A stretch of 64,000 nt of DNA from Saccharomyces paradoxus (lineage: Eukaryota; Ascomycota; Saccharomycetes; Saccharomycetales; Saccharomycetaceae): positions 354,501-418,500 of the forward strand of contig NC_047497.1 of NCBI RefSeq assembly GCF_002079055.1, in the 5' to 3' direction. The notes under the pieces were generated by a model. It saw only the letters and a list, made by a program, of their open reading frames with translations. It ran no database searches and was not told the DNA's origin. A program made the position numbers and the translations under genes. Positions 1 through 10,932 of the stretch are shown here, piece after piece. Numbering within the stretch: position 1 is the stretch's first letter; each line of letters starts with the position of its first letter.

Positions 1-158
1 GTTTCCAAATCATCATATTCCTGAACTATATCAATTAAATCATCACTCGTCCAGTCAGGGAACAATTCTGTAAGCGTGTCTATTTTGGACTTTAGCGCAG
101 GATTTAGTTTTTTATTACTATGACTATTATGATTTGACTTCCTAAATTGTGTAGACAT
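1..158 (-). CDS. DEF1: DEF1, N-terminal fragment (RNA polymerase II degradation factor)
   Basis: The gene runs off the left edge; about 52 N-terminal codons are visible, read leftward from an ATG at 156-158. The protein opens [14 protein letters not shown] and continues into a segment rich in L, D and I ([19 protein letters not shown]) that fits the CUE-like ubiquitin-binding domain at the start of Def1. In S. cerevisiae Def1 promotes ubiquitylation and proteasomal removal of stalled RNA polymerase II; it is processed by the proteasome and its N-terminal part enters the nucleus. The order DEF1-MDM35-ASK1 is that of S. cerevisiae chromosome XI. The Q-rich remainder lies outside the window. Candidate Abf1 and Rpn4 sites lie in its upstream region (404-467). 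Confidence 0.93.
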   Translation of the reverse strand, partial: MSTQFRKSNHNSHSNKKLNPALKSKIDTLTELFPDWTSDDLIDIVQEYDDLE

Positions 159-403
159 TATATATATATGATGATGTAGATTATATTGAGAAAACGACCA
201 AACAAAAATAAATATGTAAGTACTTTATGATGGTAATTTTTTTGGGGTAATTGGTAAGAGTTTCTTCTTCTGGGTCCAAAAGATCGAAAAATATAAAATG
301 CAAATGTTTTTGAAATTGCTGTAAATATGTTAAGGACTTAGGAAAAGGAATGAAACGTTTATATGGGAGAGAACGAAAATTTTTCCTTTTCCCGCCACTA
401 TTT

Positions 404-412
404 TTTGCCACC
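404..412 (-). promoter_or_regulatory. Rpn4 (PACE) consensus in the DEF1 upstream region
   Basis: The minus strand reads GGTGGCAAA, an exact match to the proteasome-associated control element bound by Rpn4. It lies about 245 bp upstream of the DEF1 ATG and in the same orientation as the gene. Only the motif match is seen; binding is inferred. Confidence 0.45.
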
Positions 413-453
413 ATTTCCCGTTATTTATTTGGCGAGTGCTCACCTCCGACGGT

Positions 454-467
454 ATCACGGGTGACGG
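454..467 (+). promoter_or_regulatory. Abf1 consensus in the DEF1 upstream region
   Basis: The sequence ATCACGGGTGACGG matches the Abf1 consensus RTCAYNNNNNACGR at every constrained position. It lies about 300 bp upstream of DEF1. Abf1 is a general regulatory factor that helps form nucleosome-depleted promoters. Its role here is inferred from the motif alone. Confidence 0.6.
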
Positions 468-596
468 ATTTCCTAAAAAGGTAAAGAATTGAAACAGATC
501 TAATAATAAGCAGAAATACTATACATTGCTATGAGTCGATATTGTTATATTGCTATTTACATGTTGAGCAGGGCACTTCCTGTGCCAGAATATGTT

Positions 597-869
<273 letters not shown>

Positions 870-1083
870 TTATTGTTATTGTAGTTTAAGTAAGAACACA
901 AATATATATATTTTTAATGACCTATTTCCAGTGTATATCTGGCGCACTTACAGTAAATTTCTAAATGCAAATACTCTAAATACTCTGGGTACAGCTCTCC
1001 CTATATTGAAGAAAAAAATGCCCTTCCTGTTACCCTACTTTCTCAATTTATTCATTAGCAAACACTGTGTGTACCTATTTATT

Positions 1084-1947
1084 CTATCTATTCGTAGAAA
1101 AATGAATGATGGTTCCAGGCTTTGGTACTTCTTTCGTACTCTCTTCTTCATCGGGGCCTTCGTTGTCTTTGTCCGCTTGTCCCTGCTTTAAAGGCGAACT
1201 CTCTATATTGTTGCTGTTCTCATCGTCGTCATCGCCGCCGTTGTTAGTGTGTTCCTCATGAGCCAATTGCTTCCGCATTTTATTGGGCACAATCGGAGAC
1301 GGTACCATACTAGAGCTGGACCCGTACTGCTGCTGCAAAAGTAGCGAGATCTTTCTTTTGCGACTTTGTCTCTGTATTGTACTTTCGTCCTGCTCATTAT
1401 CAGCGTCATCATGACCCTCGCCCGTAAGGTCTCTTTGGTCCCTTGAAGGCAGTACATCTGTGCCAGTATCTTCGTCGCTAGAGTCTGGAAGTTTCAATAT
1501 CTGTCCCGTGGATGTTATATTTGCTGTGTGGAAATCGTCCGTACTGTCGTTAGTAAACACAGAATGTGCGTTCCGGTTGAAGCCTACGGCTGAATTCAGC
1601 TCATCAGAACCATTGCACGTCTGAGACTCCCTACTCACATCTTCAGCGGAGGTAGAGAGTATACCCGCATTATTGTTCAAAATAACGCCTTTTACTGGGG
1701 CGTTTTTCACTGGTGCAGCTGCATTGGCCTGCAAATTCACCAACCCAGTCTCTTGGAACATAGTCCCCAGCCATTCGGTGCTATCCATGATCCGCTCACA
1801 TATTTCTGAATATGTGGCGACGTGTGGGATGATGTCCTGGGTGATCTTATGAAAGCAGAAACTTAAATTAGAGTCTATCTTTTGCAGGTTCACCGTGATC
1901 TCTTGATCCAGTTTTTCCAATGTTTCTTCTTTGCTTACAGAACCCAT
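1084..1947 (-). CDS. ASK1: Ask1, DASH/Dam1 complex subunit
   Basis: This 287-aa protein is the Ask1 subunit of the ten-member DASH/Dam1 ring complex, which couples kinetochores to spindle microtubule plus ends. The conserved part is the first 70 or so residues, a predicted alpha-helical segment ([21 protein letters not shown] and following). The rest is acidic, low-complexity and probably disordered. It contains SP/TP sites (for example VPSPIV and ESSPLK) of the kind used for Cdk1 control of Ask1 in S. cerevisiae, where it is 292 aa. The upstream region shared with SFK1 contains a Reb1-like site. The start is the ATG at 1945-1947. Confidence 0.95.
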   Translation of the reverse strand: MGSVSKEETLEKLDQEITVNLQKIDSNLSFCFHKITQDIIPHVATYSEICERIMDSTEWLGTMFQETGLVNLQANAAAPVKNAPVKGVILNNNAGILSTSAEDVSRESQTCNGSDELNSAVGFNRNAHSVFTNDSTDDFHTANITSTGQILKLPDSSDEDTGTDVLPSRDQRDLTGEGHDDADNEQDESTIQRQSRKRKISLLLQQQYGSSSSMVPSPIVPNKMRKQLAHEEHTNNGGDDDDENSNNIESSPLKQGQADKDNEGPDEEESTKEVPKPGTIIHFSTNR

Positions 1948-2135
1948 TTCTATGTCAACGCACCCTTGCGTTGCTCTTTCCTAATAACTACCAACCTGCC
2001 TCTATTTCCACGCCCAAATTGTAGATTATCTATTTTGTTGATGGCTCAACTCACCAAAACAAACCAAAAAAACGGAAAAGAACGGAAACGGGCGGAAAAA
2101 AACGGAAAATAAAATAAGAAAAACCCGCTCTTCTG

Positions 2136-2142
2136 TTACCCG
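2136..2142 (+). promoter_or_regulatory. Reb1-like TTACCCG site
   Basis: TTACCCG is the core of the Reb1 recognition sequence. It lies about 190 bp upstream of the ASK1 ATG and 560 bp upstream of SFK1, so it more likely serves ASK1. The evidence is the motif only. Confidence 0.4.
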
Positions 2143-2524
2143 CGCGGCACTACCGCATATAACCGGAGTAGTTACTAATCAAGTAAGGGCCTCCGTTCCC
2201 CTATGACGCACCGGACATATCGCATTGGCACAATAATAGCCTAAGTGAGGGTATACATGGCTCAAGATAATCAACAAAGACCAACACTACAATCCTGCCA
2301 GCCATATCGAACTCCGACCATCTTCCACGGCTGCTCAAAACGAAGATCTCTTGCCCCTCTGCGGCGTAAGGGCTCTCTTCAATTGTAGGATCCGCGGCAG
2401 TAAACTAAATGGATGAAAAAAAAAAACTGGAAAAATAGCAACTTTTTTCAGCCTGGAAGATTTGTCATCTAAGCGAAGGAGAATGAAACCGGAATTTTTC
2501 ACTCCTTCTTAGGGGCATTCAGTT

Positions 2525-2532
2525 TATAAATA
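2525..2532 (+). promoter_or_regulatory. TATA box candidate for SFK1
   Basis: TATAAATA lies 180 bp upstream of the SFK1 ATG in the sense orientation, within the usual distance for yeast TATA elements (consensus TATAWAWR). Confidence 0.45.
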
Positions 2533-2704
2533 TAGTTATTCCCTGAAGTTGAGATTTACTGACTTAACATTTGAACAACTAAAAACCTAAATAATAAGAC
2601 ACAATTTTTTTGCGGGATTTTTTTTTCTTTTAGATACTTTTGACGTTCATAGTAAAAAGTTCTGCTACATAGTAAAAACACATAGAAGATACAAGCAATA
2701 CAAC

Positions 2705-3766
2705 ATGCTTCAATTTAAAAGTCCAGGCAACTGGCTGTTCATAGTACCTTGGATTGCCTTCATCCCATGGTATGGTATGCTGATAGCTATGCTCATTTGC
2801 TGGGCTAGTCAAGGCCATCCCATATATTGGTTCATGCATACGGAGCAATTCCCTGTTTACATTTCAGATATAGGTGCCACTAACTTAAGACCACTATTCA
2901 TATCGTGCGCCGGCTGGCAGGGTCTAGGATATGTAATCACTGTTGCGCTTGAATTTTTTCAAAGATCCGGCTACCTTCCTTTCCAGTTGAAGAAGAAAGA
3001 CCCCTCTATCTCTGATTCGACCTCCTATGCTGAAAAATTGCGCAGCGGTAAATACTTAATGCCTCCATACTACACAAAGGATGAACGGAATCTAATTTTT
3101 GCCGCTTTTGTTCTCGGCGGCATTGGTGAACTAGGCCTTTTATTCTGTTCCATCTTCTCAACCGCTCGATACCATCACGTCCACATTGCTATGGTCTCTG
3201 TTTTCGTCGTGTTCATGTTCCTGTCCACTTGCTGCTTGATCGCGGAGTATTTTCTCATGGGAAGACACTATGCCTCAATTCACCCCCTAGCCAGCCCTCA
3301 CTTCAATCCTCAATCCTCTGAAAAAAGCTTCAATCAAGGTTATAATACCGTGGATGAGCTACCTTGGTATAAATGGGAAGGCCACATATGGAACAAATTT
3401 ACCATCAGTGCGACTCTAAAAGTTATATGGTTAACCCTAGCCGTTGTTTGGGCCATTTGTTTCGGTGCTATCAATGATGGTTCCAAGAGTGCTTGTTTCG
3501 AATGGTTGCTGGCATTTTGGTTTGGTATCCTATTTATGATCCTTTCTGCCGATTTTTATTTAGGTGGAAGGTACAGAGAATCTCGCTATTTCAACCACGT
3601 GGAATCATTTTCCGGTTATTACAAGTATGACAAGGCGCTAGGCCTCTACCATAGTGAAGAAGTTTTGCCCTCGGACGATAACGCCGGCGTAATTACCACA
3701 GAAACAGCATCTTCAAATAATCACAATAACGCCTCTTCCAATGAAACCTTTCAAGTAGTAGTATGA
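2705..3766 (+). CDS. SFK1: Sfk1, plasma-membrane protein of the Frag1/DRAM/Sfk1 family
   Basis: This 353-aa multispanning membrane protein has hydrophobic segments at about residues 9-32, 58-80, 128-152, 157-185, 233-257 and 262-285, the usual six-helix plan of the Frag1/DRAM/Sfk1 family, with a hydrophilic C-terminal tail. In S. cerevisiae Sfk1 helps place the PI4-kinase Stt4 at the plasma membrane, acts upstream of Pkc1 signalling, and affects lipid asymmetry. The tail (about 310-353) is rich in N, S and acidic residues. The start is the ATG at 2705, 180 bp after a TATA-like element. The length equals the S. cerevisiae protein. Confidence 0.95.
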   Translation: MLQFKSPGNWLFIVPWIAFIPWYGMLIAMLICWASQGHPIYWFMHTEQFPVYISDIGATNLRPLFISCAGWQGLGYVITVALEFFQRSGYLPFQLKKKDPSISDSTSYAEKLRSGKYLMPPYYTKDERNLIFAAFVLGGIGELGLLFCSIFSTARYHHVHIAMVSVFVVFMFLSTCCLIAEYFLMGRHYASIHPLASPHFNPQSSEKSFNQGYNTVDELPWYKWEGHIWNKFTISATLKVIWLTLAVVWAICFGAINDGSKSACFEWLLAFWFGILFMILSADFYLGGRYRESRYFNHVESFSGYYKYDKALGLYHSEEVLPSDDNAGVITTETASSNNHNNASSNETFQVVV

Positions 3767-4243
3767 TCTCATATACACTAGACTTGATTAAAGAATACCC
3801 TTCAACCTGCAAGATATATTCGTCTTTTTCTTTTCCAAGCATACTTTAATAAAACTTGCAAGGACATCATCATTTTCTCTCATTATTTTTTTTTCCCTCT
3901 GTTACTAATATAATTGATATCTAATTCTATGCTTCTCAGTCTGTATAATAGTTTTCCTTTTGTTGAAGAGTTTTTTCTGGCTGCCTTTTTTTTTTTAACA
4001 TATTTCTCACCGACCCATAACAGTTGCCTATTACGTTAAAGACTAAAATTAATAAATGCAATACTATTTAGCGAATATATTTTGAGTTGCTGGTTTTATT
4101 TGGCTCTTGATATACTTAGAATAAATAGATATTAAACAAAAAATTAAAGAAAAAAGGGACTAGAAAAATATAACAAAGAAACCAACATTAAGGTATCTTA
4201 GGGCGAGTAGCCGCACCGGCTAATGGCGAAGATTGATACAGCA
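3767..4243. other. Convergent SFK1/YKL050C intergenic region
   Basis: These 477 bp hold the 3' ends of two convergent genes. The sequence is AT-rich with T runs near 3887 and 3985 that fit poly(A)/termination signals. I see no RNA gene, LTR or motif of note. Confidence 0.5.
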
Positions 4244-7009
4244 TCAGATAACCTCTTTGAAAAAACTTTCTTTAGGAGAGGTACTGGAATCATTAGAATC
4301 ACGAACTCTTATGTCTGATTCATCTTGATCATCCTGATCATCAGTAACTTCATTACTATAATCGTTTTCTATTGAACCTTGGGAAAAGCCACTGAAGGAT
4401 CTACGGCCTTTGTCGCTAGTATGGGCAAAATCATGCTCCTTTTTTGACCCCATTGGGTTCACCACAGAATCATTCTTCATTGTTCCAGACTCCGTCTTAG
4501 ATAGCCCTTGTTTATTAGCATTCTTACTTAATAAAAATTGCTCTATCGTTATGGAGCCTCCAGTATCTGCCACTGGCCTTGAAGATTTATTCTTGTCGTT
4601 CAAGATGGAATCTTCAGCGATGTCATCTGCTGCTTGGTGTACTTTATGTGGCCCCACATCATTGCCATGTAACTCTGTCTTCTTATTGGAGGTTGGAGTT
4701 TCAGGCCTATCGTCCAAGACACCACTAACACCAGTGACTGACCTGGCACTAGCAGAACTATCAACGTCCTTTCCCGTATTATACGTAGAGAGAAACCGGC
4801 TTTTAATAGCATCTTTTGGAGACGCACTCTCTCCTATGTGAGCCGTTTTTTCATTAGTAGCAGCTGCATTCACGATAACATCTCGAGAAACGTTAGAATC
4901 ATTTGTCAACCCTTCACTGTCCTTTCTAGGTCTTGAAGCTGTTTCCCTCTCCTTTTTGAGCTTCCTTTCATACTCCCGCAATTTAATATTCCTGATAATT
5001 GCCATTTCATCTATTTGCAATTCTCTTAACATACATTCTTCTGTAGCTAATTCGGCTTCTTCTTTTGCCTTTTCTGCAGAAATAACCAGAGGGTCATTGA
5101 CGGTAGCATCCAGAAGGTGCCTCTCACTACGAATTTGCTGGCCCCGTTCCGCTGCTAAAACTCCATCTGCATCAACCCTTGCGTTAAAATCATGAATTGC
5201 AGTTTTGTGCTTAGTAATTGAAGCGTTAAGTCTTTTAATTTCTACCTGTAGCTTGCTATGCTCATCCATAAGTTCGTCATACCCTTTTTCGGAATTCCTC
5301 AAATTGCTAAAGTGCGATCTGACAGCTTGATCATGTTCAATGTTGGAATTTTTGAGGTCCCTTTCACATGCGTCATTCCAATCTTTCAGTTCATCATTCT
5401 CCCCTAACAAGTTCTTGGACAACGTTTCCTGCAATTCGTTCCTTAGATGTTCGTGATTCTTTTTGGCATTTTCAAGTTCCCTCTCCTTCTGCTGTACTTT
5501 AATATTCATATTTTGTACCAACAAATCATAGCTTTGCCCCCCTTCAGCCTTTTTAGCTACTTTTTCACGTTGCTGCTTTGATTCCATCGCCAACAATAAT
5601 TGCTTGTCATTTTGCTCTTTCACACGTTCCATAAAATTCCAATTCTCATACTCCTGATCAAGAACTCTTGACCTTCTTTCAATATCCTTATCAACATCAC
5701 GTTGTTTACTAGCTCGTTCATCAATTTCGTTTACCACTGGTGATATTAACTTTCTGGCCACAACATTAACTTCTTCCGGAGTTATCCACAAGCCACCACC
5801 CAAATATATTTTCTTCTTTTGTTCCTGGTTAACAGAATAGTGCTCTAAAGCTATTTTGACAGCAAGCTTATTATAAGCTTGGTTACCGAACAGAATCATA
5901 TAAGTATCTCGTGCGTCAATATCCTGCAATTTCCTATTCGCAAGCTTTTGAGCTTCATGTAGCACCATCGGAGATGACACCTGCTGTATATACACATTTC
6001 TTTGTGCCTCTTTTGCAGCAAAATCCGGGTCTTCCAATGTCTTTGGATCAAGATCTTTTACTGCATCGGCGGCACTCTTTGCATACACATATTGTCGGTC
6101 ATTTAGTCTTTGTCTTTCGTTGCCAGTGTGAGAGTTTAAGAATTGCTCAGCGGAACGTTCAAGCTTCTCCAAAGTTCCTTTCTTGAAAACCTCTTTATTA
6201 GCTTTTGATACGCCGCTCTCGTTACCACTCTGCAATCCGTTTTTAAAGTTTACCTTTTGAGGATACAACCTATCATTGACTCTACTGATTGCTCTTCTTT
6301 CAGCTCCATCCAGTACTTTAGATAAGTCCAAGGATTTGAAACGTGCAGAGTGCTGTGGATTAACAACGTTTGCATCAAACTCATCACCAAGAGGAGCACC
6401 GGAAGGCCTTTTTTTTTTCAAACTAGAACGATCGGAAGCCTCATTTATAGAATTAACTGATGAAGAACTGGAGGCCAATGCTTTTTGTGCAGCTAATCTT
6501 GTTAGAAAATCTCGCTTTCCCTTGAGACCCAAATTGACCGTCACTGGGACGTCTTCAGGAGGGGTCAATGGAATCTTCGAAAAGGTTTCTTTGAAAGCCT
6601 CATTCCGCGCCTTTTGTTCGATTGCTGTTTCTACAGTGTCATTAGGTTGGCCTTTGGTTCTCTTATTGGCTAAACGGGCTGCTAGATCAGCTGATTCACT
6701 ACCCGAGTCACCTAAACCGAGTGTCCTGTAATTAGCCGGAGTATTCAAAATGCCATACTTCTGTTTCGCATGGAATATGGCTTCTTTACTCAAAGGTTGT
6801 CCACTGTGCTGATAAGTAGAATATATACTCTTCAGTTTGCGGACGTCATCTGAAATTGAGCGAGGCGTTTCCGGGGCAACGCCATGCATTTCAGAAGAGT
6901 GCAGCGGCCCTTGCAAAGTGGATACTCTAACCGTCTCTCTTTCAGTAATTTGTTCTGAGGTCTGGACAGATTCCACATCGGCGGTTTGAAAAGGAGATAT
7001 TAGTGACAT
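4244..7009 (-). CDS. YKL050C: YKL050C orthologue, coiled-coil protein related to eisosome protein Eis1
   Basis: This 921-aa protein is long and charged, with extended coiled-coil prediction from about residue 430 to 690 (heptad-like stretches rich in E, K, Q and L), flanked by low-complexity S/T/D-rich tails. It opens [13 protein letters not shown]. In S. cerevisiae YKL050C is a paralogue of EIS1 (YMR031C), an eisosome component; YKL050C itself is poorly characterised. I chose the ATG at 7007-7009: the frame can be extended five codons upstream only from a GTG, and the ATG start gives close to the 922 aa of S. cerevisiae. The N-terminal part includes a repeated-looking ATYAAxxA/S-rich helical segment often seen in the Eis1 family. 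Function is not evident from sequence. Confidence 0.88.
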   Translation of the reverse strand: MSLISPFQTADVESVQTSEQITERETVRVSTLQGPLHSSEMHGVAPETPRSISDDVRKLKSIYSTYQHSGQPLSKEAIFHAKQKYGILNTPANYRTLGLGDSGSESADLAARLANKRTKGQPNDTVETAIEQKARNEAFKETFSKIPLTPPEDVPVTVNLGLKGKRDFLTRLAAQKALASSSSSVNSINEASDRSSLKKKRPSGAPLGDEFDANVVNPQHSARFKSLDLSKVLDGAERRAISRVNDRLYPQKVNFKNGLQSGNESGVSKANKEVFKKGTLEKLERSAEQFLNSHTGNERQRLNDRQYVYAKSAADAVKDLDPKTLEDPDFAAKEAQRNVYIQQVSSPMVLHEAQKLANRKLQDIDARDTYMILFGNQAYNKLAVKIALEHYSVNQEQKKKIYLGGGLWITPEEVNVVARKLISPVVNEIDERASKQRDVDKDIERRSRVLDQEYENWNFMERVKEQNDKQLLLAMESKQQREKVAKKAEGGQSYDLLVQNMNIKVQQKERELENAKKNHEHLRNELQETLSKNLLGENDELKDWNDACERDLKNSNIEHDQAVRSHFSNLRNSEKGYDELMDEHSKLQVEIKRLNASITKHKTAIHDFNARVDADGVLAAERGQQIRSERHLLDATVNDPLVISAEKAKEEAELATEECMLRELQIDEMAIIRNIKLREYERKLKKERETASRPRKDSEGLTNDSNVSRDVIVNAAATNEKTAHIGESASPKDAIKSRFLSTYNTGKDVDSSASARSVTGVSGVLDDRPETPTSNKKTELHGNDVGPHKVHQAADDIAEDSILNDKNKSSRPVADTGGSITIEQFLLSKNANKQGLSKTESGTMKNDSVVNPMGSKKEHDFAHTSDKGRRSFSGFSQGSIENDYSNEVTDDQDDQDESDIRVRDSNDSSTSPKESFFKEVI

Positions 7010-7537
7010 TACAATATTTTGCACTACTTACTTAAGCTTTATCGTCAATCACACTTAAAACTGCGGATTAATTTATGTGATCGGTTTTATTTAGAGGTTG
7101 CAGAAAAACATGGAGCTTTCTATGACGGTTTTCATCTGTTAAATAGCATTGTTTACTCCATACTTTTCATCATGTATACCCTGTAGAAGTATCCCTTAAT
7201 CAATCTGAAAAAGAAATAACCTCTACCCTTAACCTTTGATCTGGAGCCTCATCGCGAAATATAGGGGACTGCCAAAACGTCTTACGAAGTCCAAGTGAAG
7301 GTAAAAAAAAAAAACCGCCGACAGCAAAGAGTATGTGTCGAACCGAAAGAAATAAAATTACGATTTATACTAACCTTATTTAAAACATTTAAAGCACCTC
7401 AACTCAATATGAATCCCGAAAAAGGGAACAATCGGCTCTAGCCCTAAAAAACCACTATAGCACTCACGTTGAGCACGCAAATCATGCCTCCTCAAAAGGG
7501 CGCTCCATAACCTTAAAAAACTGGTGCATAAACATCG
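7010..7537. other. YKL050C promoter / CSE4 3' region
   Basis: These 528 bp lie between two minus-strand genes. An A-run near 7303-7312 could be a nucleosome-depleting tract for the YKL050C promoter. No other feature was recognised. Confidence 0.45.
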
Positions 7538-8227
7538 CTAAATGAACTGTCCCCTGATTCTTCTTGCTAGTTGCATATCTTTCTTCATTATAGTTATTCT
7601 TTTCGCATGCAACGCCAAGAGGTTGGTATGTTCCAGTAACCCTACTAAGTATGCTTCACTTGCCTCCTGCAGCGCCATAATCGCCATTGACTGCCAACGT
7701 AAATCTTGATCTTTGGTTGTAAACTCATCTGTAACCTCTTTCACTAGCCTTGCAAATGGAATTTTGGAAATTAATAAATCTGTAGAACGTTGATATTTTC
7801 GAATTTCGTACAGAGCTAATTCACTAGGACTATATCTCTTTTCGACACGCTTCAAGCCCTGCTTTCTTTGCTTTTCCCTTCTTTTCTGCCTAACGTATCT
7901 GTCTAAAGCATACGAATGAGTTCGGGCGGATATTGGTGCCTTGGTTTTCATTCCAGCTTCTTCTTCATTCTCTGTTTCAGTTTCCAGATTACCTGCTTGG
8001 TCTTCGTAGTCTGTTTCAAAATCTAGGTCATTTTTTGAGCTCTCATAACGCCTTCTTTCTTCTCTTCTGGGTAGTAAGTTCTTTCTTGCTCTCGTCCTTT
8101 GCAGTAACGATAACGCACGATCGTTAATAGACTGCTGGTCTCCTGCAAGCCTGTTGACATTACTGAGTGATCTTCCACTCGAATCACTTTGAATAGCAGA
8201 ACTAGCCCATTGCTGTTTACTTGACAT
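7538..8227 (-). CDS. CSE4: Cse4, centromeric histone H3 variant (CENP-A)
   Basis: This 229-aa protein replaces histone H3 in the single centromeric nucleosome. The N-terminal 130 residues include the END domain (about 28-60) that recruits kinetochore factors. The C-terminal histone fold, from about residue 133 to the end ([18 protein letters not shown] onward), includes the centromere-targeting loop1/helix2 region and is almost unchanged from S. cerevisiae; differences concentrate in the N-terminal tail. The frame is open for 19 more codons upstream to an in-frame ATG, but I chose the internal ATG at 8225-8227 because it gives MSSKQQW and exactly the 229 aa of S. cerevisiae Cse4. An SCB-like element lies 160 bp upstream, which fits cell-cycle expression. 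Confidence 0.97.
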   Translation of the reverse strand: MSSKQQWASSAIQSDSSGRSLSNVNRLAGDQQSINDRALSLLQRTRARKNLLPRREERRRYESSKNDLDFETDYEDQAGNLETETENEEEAGMKTKAPISARTHSYALDRYVRQKRREKQRKQGLKRVEKRYSPSELALYEIRKYQRSTDLLISKIPFARLVKEVTDEFTTKDQDLRWQSMAIMALQEASEAYLVGLLEHTNLLALHAKRITIMKKDMQLARRIRGQFI

Positions 8228-8387
8228 GATTTTATTACTAGTTCTCCTTCTATATCCAGTCTTTTTTTGGTTTTTATAAAGCAATGCTCACTGTTACCAA
8301 CTTTAATTTTTAACAGATGTTTCTCAAACTTTATTGAAGTGGTTTTGTTTTTGTTTTTCTTTTCGATTTACTTCCGCGCTTCCGCGA

Positions 8388-8394
8388 TTTCGCG
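8388..8394 (-). promoter_or_regulatory. SCB-like element (CGCGAAA) upstream of CSE4
   Basis: Read on the minus strand this is CGCGAAA, a match to the Swi4/Swi6 cell-cycle box CRCGAAA, 160 bp upstream of the CSE4 ATG. Regulation by SBF/MBF is inferred. Confidence 0.4.
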
Positions 8395-8560
8395 ACACGG
8401 TGATATCGAGATATACTCCTTCAATGTTCTCGCAATGGAGGACCATTAAACTCCATATTAATAACTGTCGATATCAGCCTCAATTGTCAATCCTTCGTTA
8501 TTGTGAATGTTATCTTTAATATTATTACTACAAATGCAAACTTCGGTAATTTGCCGTTTC

Positions 8561-8583
8561 TATATATATATATATATATATAT
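8561..8583. repeat. TA dinucleotide microsatellite
   Basis: This is an uninterrupted TATATA run of about 23 bp in the intergenic region downstream of ELM1. Confidence 0.9.
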
Positions 8584-8682
8584 TTCCCATGTTTAGGTGA
8601 ATCATTTTGAAACAGTGTTTTCACGTCAGCAATACCAGTTATCAGCCAATCCGATTCATCAGACGTCACCCTATAATCTCAT

Positions 8683-10605
8683 CTATATTTGGCCATTATC
8701 TGCAAAGTTTAGGTACGTTCTTACATCTTCTACTGTCTCTCGAGTACCACTATCAGCGGAATTTATGTATGCTTTGAAGTTGAGGATATTACCTGAATGA
8801 GCGAGCCTTCTGGACCCAGCATTATTGACTGCACTCTTTCCGCCAGTCCTATCCGTTAATGGGGAGCTCAGTTTGTCCTGCGAGGAATTGGTACTGCCTT
8901 TGTTCCGGTTTTCTTTAGGGGAACTCTTTAGTCTTATCATGGCTTTGATAGGCGTTGGGATTTTCAATGACGAATGAGAAGATGACTCGCTTCTCTCAGT
9001 TTTCATCTCAGCATTTTGCTTCTCATTTTTCACAGTCAAATTAGGCAAGCTTTCATTTGACCTACAGAAGGTATCTAAAAAGTCTGTAACCTGGACCGCT
9101 TCCTCCCCTAACGACGAACAATAATCACTCGAGTCAGGAGAAGATCTAAGTACTGTAGTGGAAAAACGTTCTTTATCTGGTTCCTCGTCAATATATATCG
9201 AAGGTGTTGCTTTACTATTTGTAGATACGAGTGTCTTGTCTTTCACTTTTTCTGAGACCTTTTTCTTGCCTTTTTTAGTCAGTAATCTATCAAAAAATCT
9301 TCTTACAGGACCTTCGTTTCGTACCGGTTTCACATTGGAGGATGGAATCTGATTACGATTCCTAGAGTATTCGGGCTGGTCCAACGATAAAACTTTTATT
9401 AAATCCTGAATACCTATACGTGAGGTAACGTCTTTCTCCAATAGCCGTTTGATGACCAAGTCATTTAAAATGTTACCATTTATTTTGGAACTCAATGATA
9501 CTTCCATAATTTTGTGATAAGTTTCAAATTCATTTTCTCCAGAAAACGGTAGCTCGTTGTACAATAAGCAATATAGCGTCACTCCCAGTGACCAAATATC
9601 CAACTTATAGCCATCCGTCACAAAATCTCTCTTGGAATTGCCCAAATGACATAGCTCTGGCGCAATGAATGCCGGGGTACCAACAATTTTGTTTAACTCT
9701 CTTCGGAAACAATCTTCGAAATTAGCATCGTTGAAAGGTAATGATTGTGGAGTGAAAATACAACTTCCAAAGTCAGAAAGTTTCGCAACTTGTTCATTTT
9801 CATCTAATAAAATATTGGATGGTTTGATATCACGATGAATACAGCCTTGAGAAAACAAGTATTGCAATCCTTTTGTCATATCCTCCAGGATTTTTTTGGC
9901 AAATTCAGAAACACTACAATTTGAAGTTATGATTTTTTTCCATTGCGGCAAAACATCTTCACTATGATCACGCCTCCACTGCAATTCTCCAAGAGTACAC
10001 CACTTGGTGACTATCCAAATCGATTCGCTGAAAGGAGAATCCAAGCATTCGATTAGTTGCACAATATGAGCATTATCTCGAAGTCTTGAAGCCACATAGA
10101 TTTCCCACCTACATTTTTCAATATTCATGAGTCTCATCGCCTCATTACCACTCATATTTGCCGTTATTTTTCCTTTACTCTTCCAAAGCTGGATCTGCCT
10201 CATCACTTGATTTACTGAATATTGCTGGGCATTCCAAGGCTTCTTCGGAATAATCTTGACAGCGACCACCTCACCTGAAGTAGAACTATACGCCTTTCGT
10301 ACATAGCCAAACTGTCCACTTCCTGCAGAGGCTCCCAGGGTATATTGGTTTATAGTTTTTTTATTTTGATCACTAGCAGTTATTTTTTTTACAAATGGTC
10401 GAATTTCATCTAGGATTGTGTCCATGTTTTCCCCTATAATTGTACTATAGGTGAGTTTCTGTTGAGAAAGCGAAGAACCGAATGAAGATGTCTGGCTTGT
10501 GGGCGTTATCGGGGGGCTATCCGAATCATCCTCTCTCATGTACGATTTCTGGGATAATGGTGCCCATTCCGGAATTAATGTCGGTATGAGCTGTCGAGGT
10601 GACAT
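8683..10605 (-). CDS. ELM1: Elm1, serine/threonine kinase of morphogenesis and Snf1 activation
   Basis: This 640-aa protein kinase has a glycine-rich loop (about 91-100, GASAGSGQFG), the ATP-binding lysine K117 in VAVKII, the catalytic HRDIKPSN motif (H257-R258-D259), DFG at about 278 and a PAFIAPE activation-segment end. The C-terminal 200 residues are basic and serine-rich and are regulatory in S. cerevisiae. Elm1 sits at the bud neck, acts in septin organisation and the morphogenesis and spindle-position checkpoints (upstream of Hsl1 and Kin4), and is one of three kinases that phosphorylate the Snf1 activation loop. The frame extends five codons upstream only from a TTG, so I chose the ATG at 10603-10605, which gives the S. 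cerevisiae length of 640. Confidence 0.96.
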   Translation of the reverse strand: MSPRQLIPTLIPEWAPLSQKSYMREDDSDSPPITPTSQTSSFGSSLSQQKLTYSTIIGENMDTILDEIRPFVKKITASDQNKKTINQYTLGASAGSGQFGYVRKAYSSTSGEVVAVKIIPKKPWNAQQYSVNQVMRQIQLWKSKGKITANMSGNEAMRLMNIEKCRWEIYVASRLRDNAHIVQLIECLDSPFSESIWIVTKWCTLGELQWRRDHSEDVLPQWKKIITSNCSVSEFAKKILEDMTKGLQYLFSQGCIHRDIKPSNILLDENEQVAKLSDFGSCIFTPQSLPFNDANFEDCFRRELNKIVGTPAFIAPELCHLGNSKRDFVTDGYKLDIWSLGVTLYCLLYNELPFSGENEFETYHKIMEVSLSSKINGNILNDLVIKRLLEKDVTSRIGIQDLIKVLSLDQPEYSRNRNQIPSSNVKPVRNEGPVRRFFDRLLTKKGKKKVSEKVKDKTLVSTNSKATPSIYIDEEPDKERFSTTVLRSSPDSSDYCSSLGEEAVQVTDFLDTFCRSNESLPNLTVKNEKQNAEMKTERSESSSHSSLKIPTPIKAMIRLKSSPKENRNKGSTNSSQDKLSSPLTDRTGGKSAVNNAGSRRLAHSGNILNFKAYINSADSGTRETVEDVRTYLNFADNGQI

Positions 10606-10932
10606 TTTCGTAGTAACCAATTGTCGTTAACCTGGCGTCCAAAAAAAATAATATCTACGTGAGTAAGTTTGTAACACTTAGAGAACTTTCATTGGGTGTT
10701 TTAAACCCATATTGATCTATAGGATTAGAAATTGTTGCATTGTTTATTTGTTGCTATCTCATCATGTCACTATTACTACGTGTAAAGTGATATATGAACA
10801 TGCTATACTAATTTGGCTAAACCTCTCTGTTGAACAGCATCATTTAATGATCTTCTTCTAGTTTAATAATTAGTCCATTTTGTACAACTTGATGCTCTTT
10901 CGAAAAGGCTTAAGTGAGTTGCTCGAAGCACC
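10606..10932. other. Divergent ELM1/ANR2 promoter
   Basis: These 327 bp form the shared upstream region of two divergent genes. The sequence is AT-rich and I see no clear TATA box or well-known factor site. Confidence 0.5.

Larger units (their letters stand above)
159..596. other. DEF1 promoter / MDM35 3' region
   Basis: This stretch has no gene. It carries the upstream region of DEF1 and the 3' end of MDM35, a short TA run just upstream of the DEF1 ATG (about 160-170), and the two motif matches listed separately (Rpn4 PACE-like and Abf1). A 77-codon ORF on the minus strand (181-414) shows no recognisable domain and overlaps the promoter motifs, so I do not call it a gene. Confidence 0.6.
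1948..2704. other. Divergent ASK1/SFK1 promoter region
   Basis: These 757 bp separate two divergent genes. They contain a Reb1-like TTACCCG (2136-2142), a TATA-like element (2525-2532) and several A- or T-rich runs (for example near 2416 and 2617). No RNA gene or repeat element was recognised. Confidence 0.6.
8228..8682. other. CSE4 promoter / ELM1 3' region
   Basis: These 455 bp contain a TTTCGCG element upstream of CSE4 (8388-8394) with CCGCG repeats beside it, and a TA dinucleotide tract (8561-8583). Nothing else was recognised. Confidence 0.55.

Noticed and set aside
181-414. 77-codon ORF between DEF1 and MDM35 (minus strand)
   Set aside because: No domain, signal or known counterpart; it overlaps DEF1 promoter motifs.
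6276-6731. 151-codon ORF antisense to the YKL050C orthologue
   Set aside because: It is a shadow of the real coding frame with no recognisable domain.
7538-8284. Longer CSE4 start with 19 extra N-terminal residues
   Set aside because: The internal ATG at 8225-8227 gives exactly the known 229-aa Cse4; the extension has no known counterpart.
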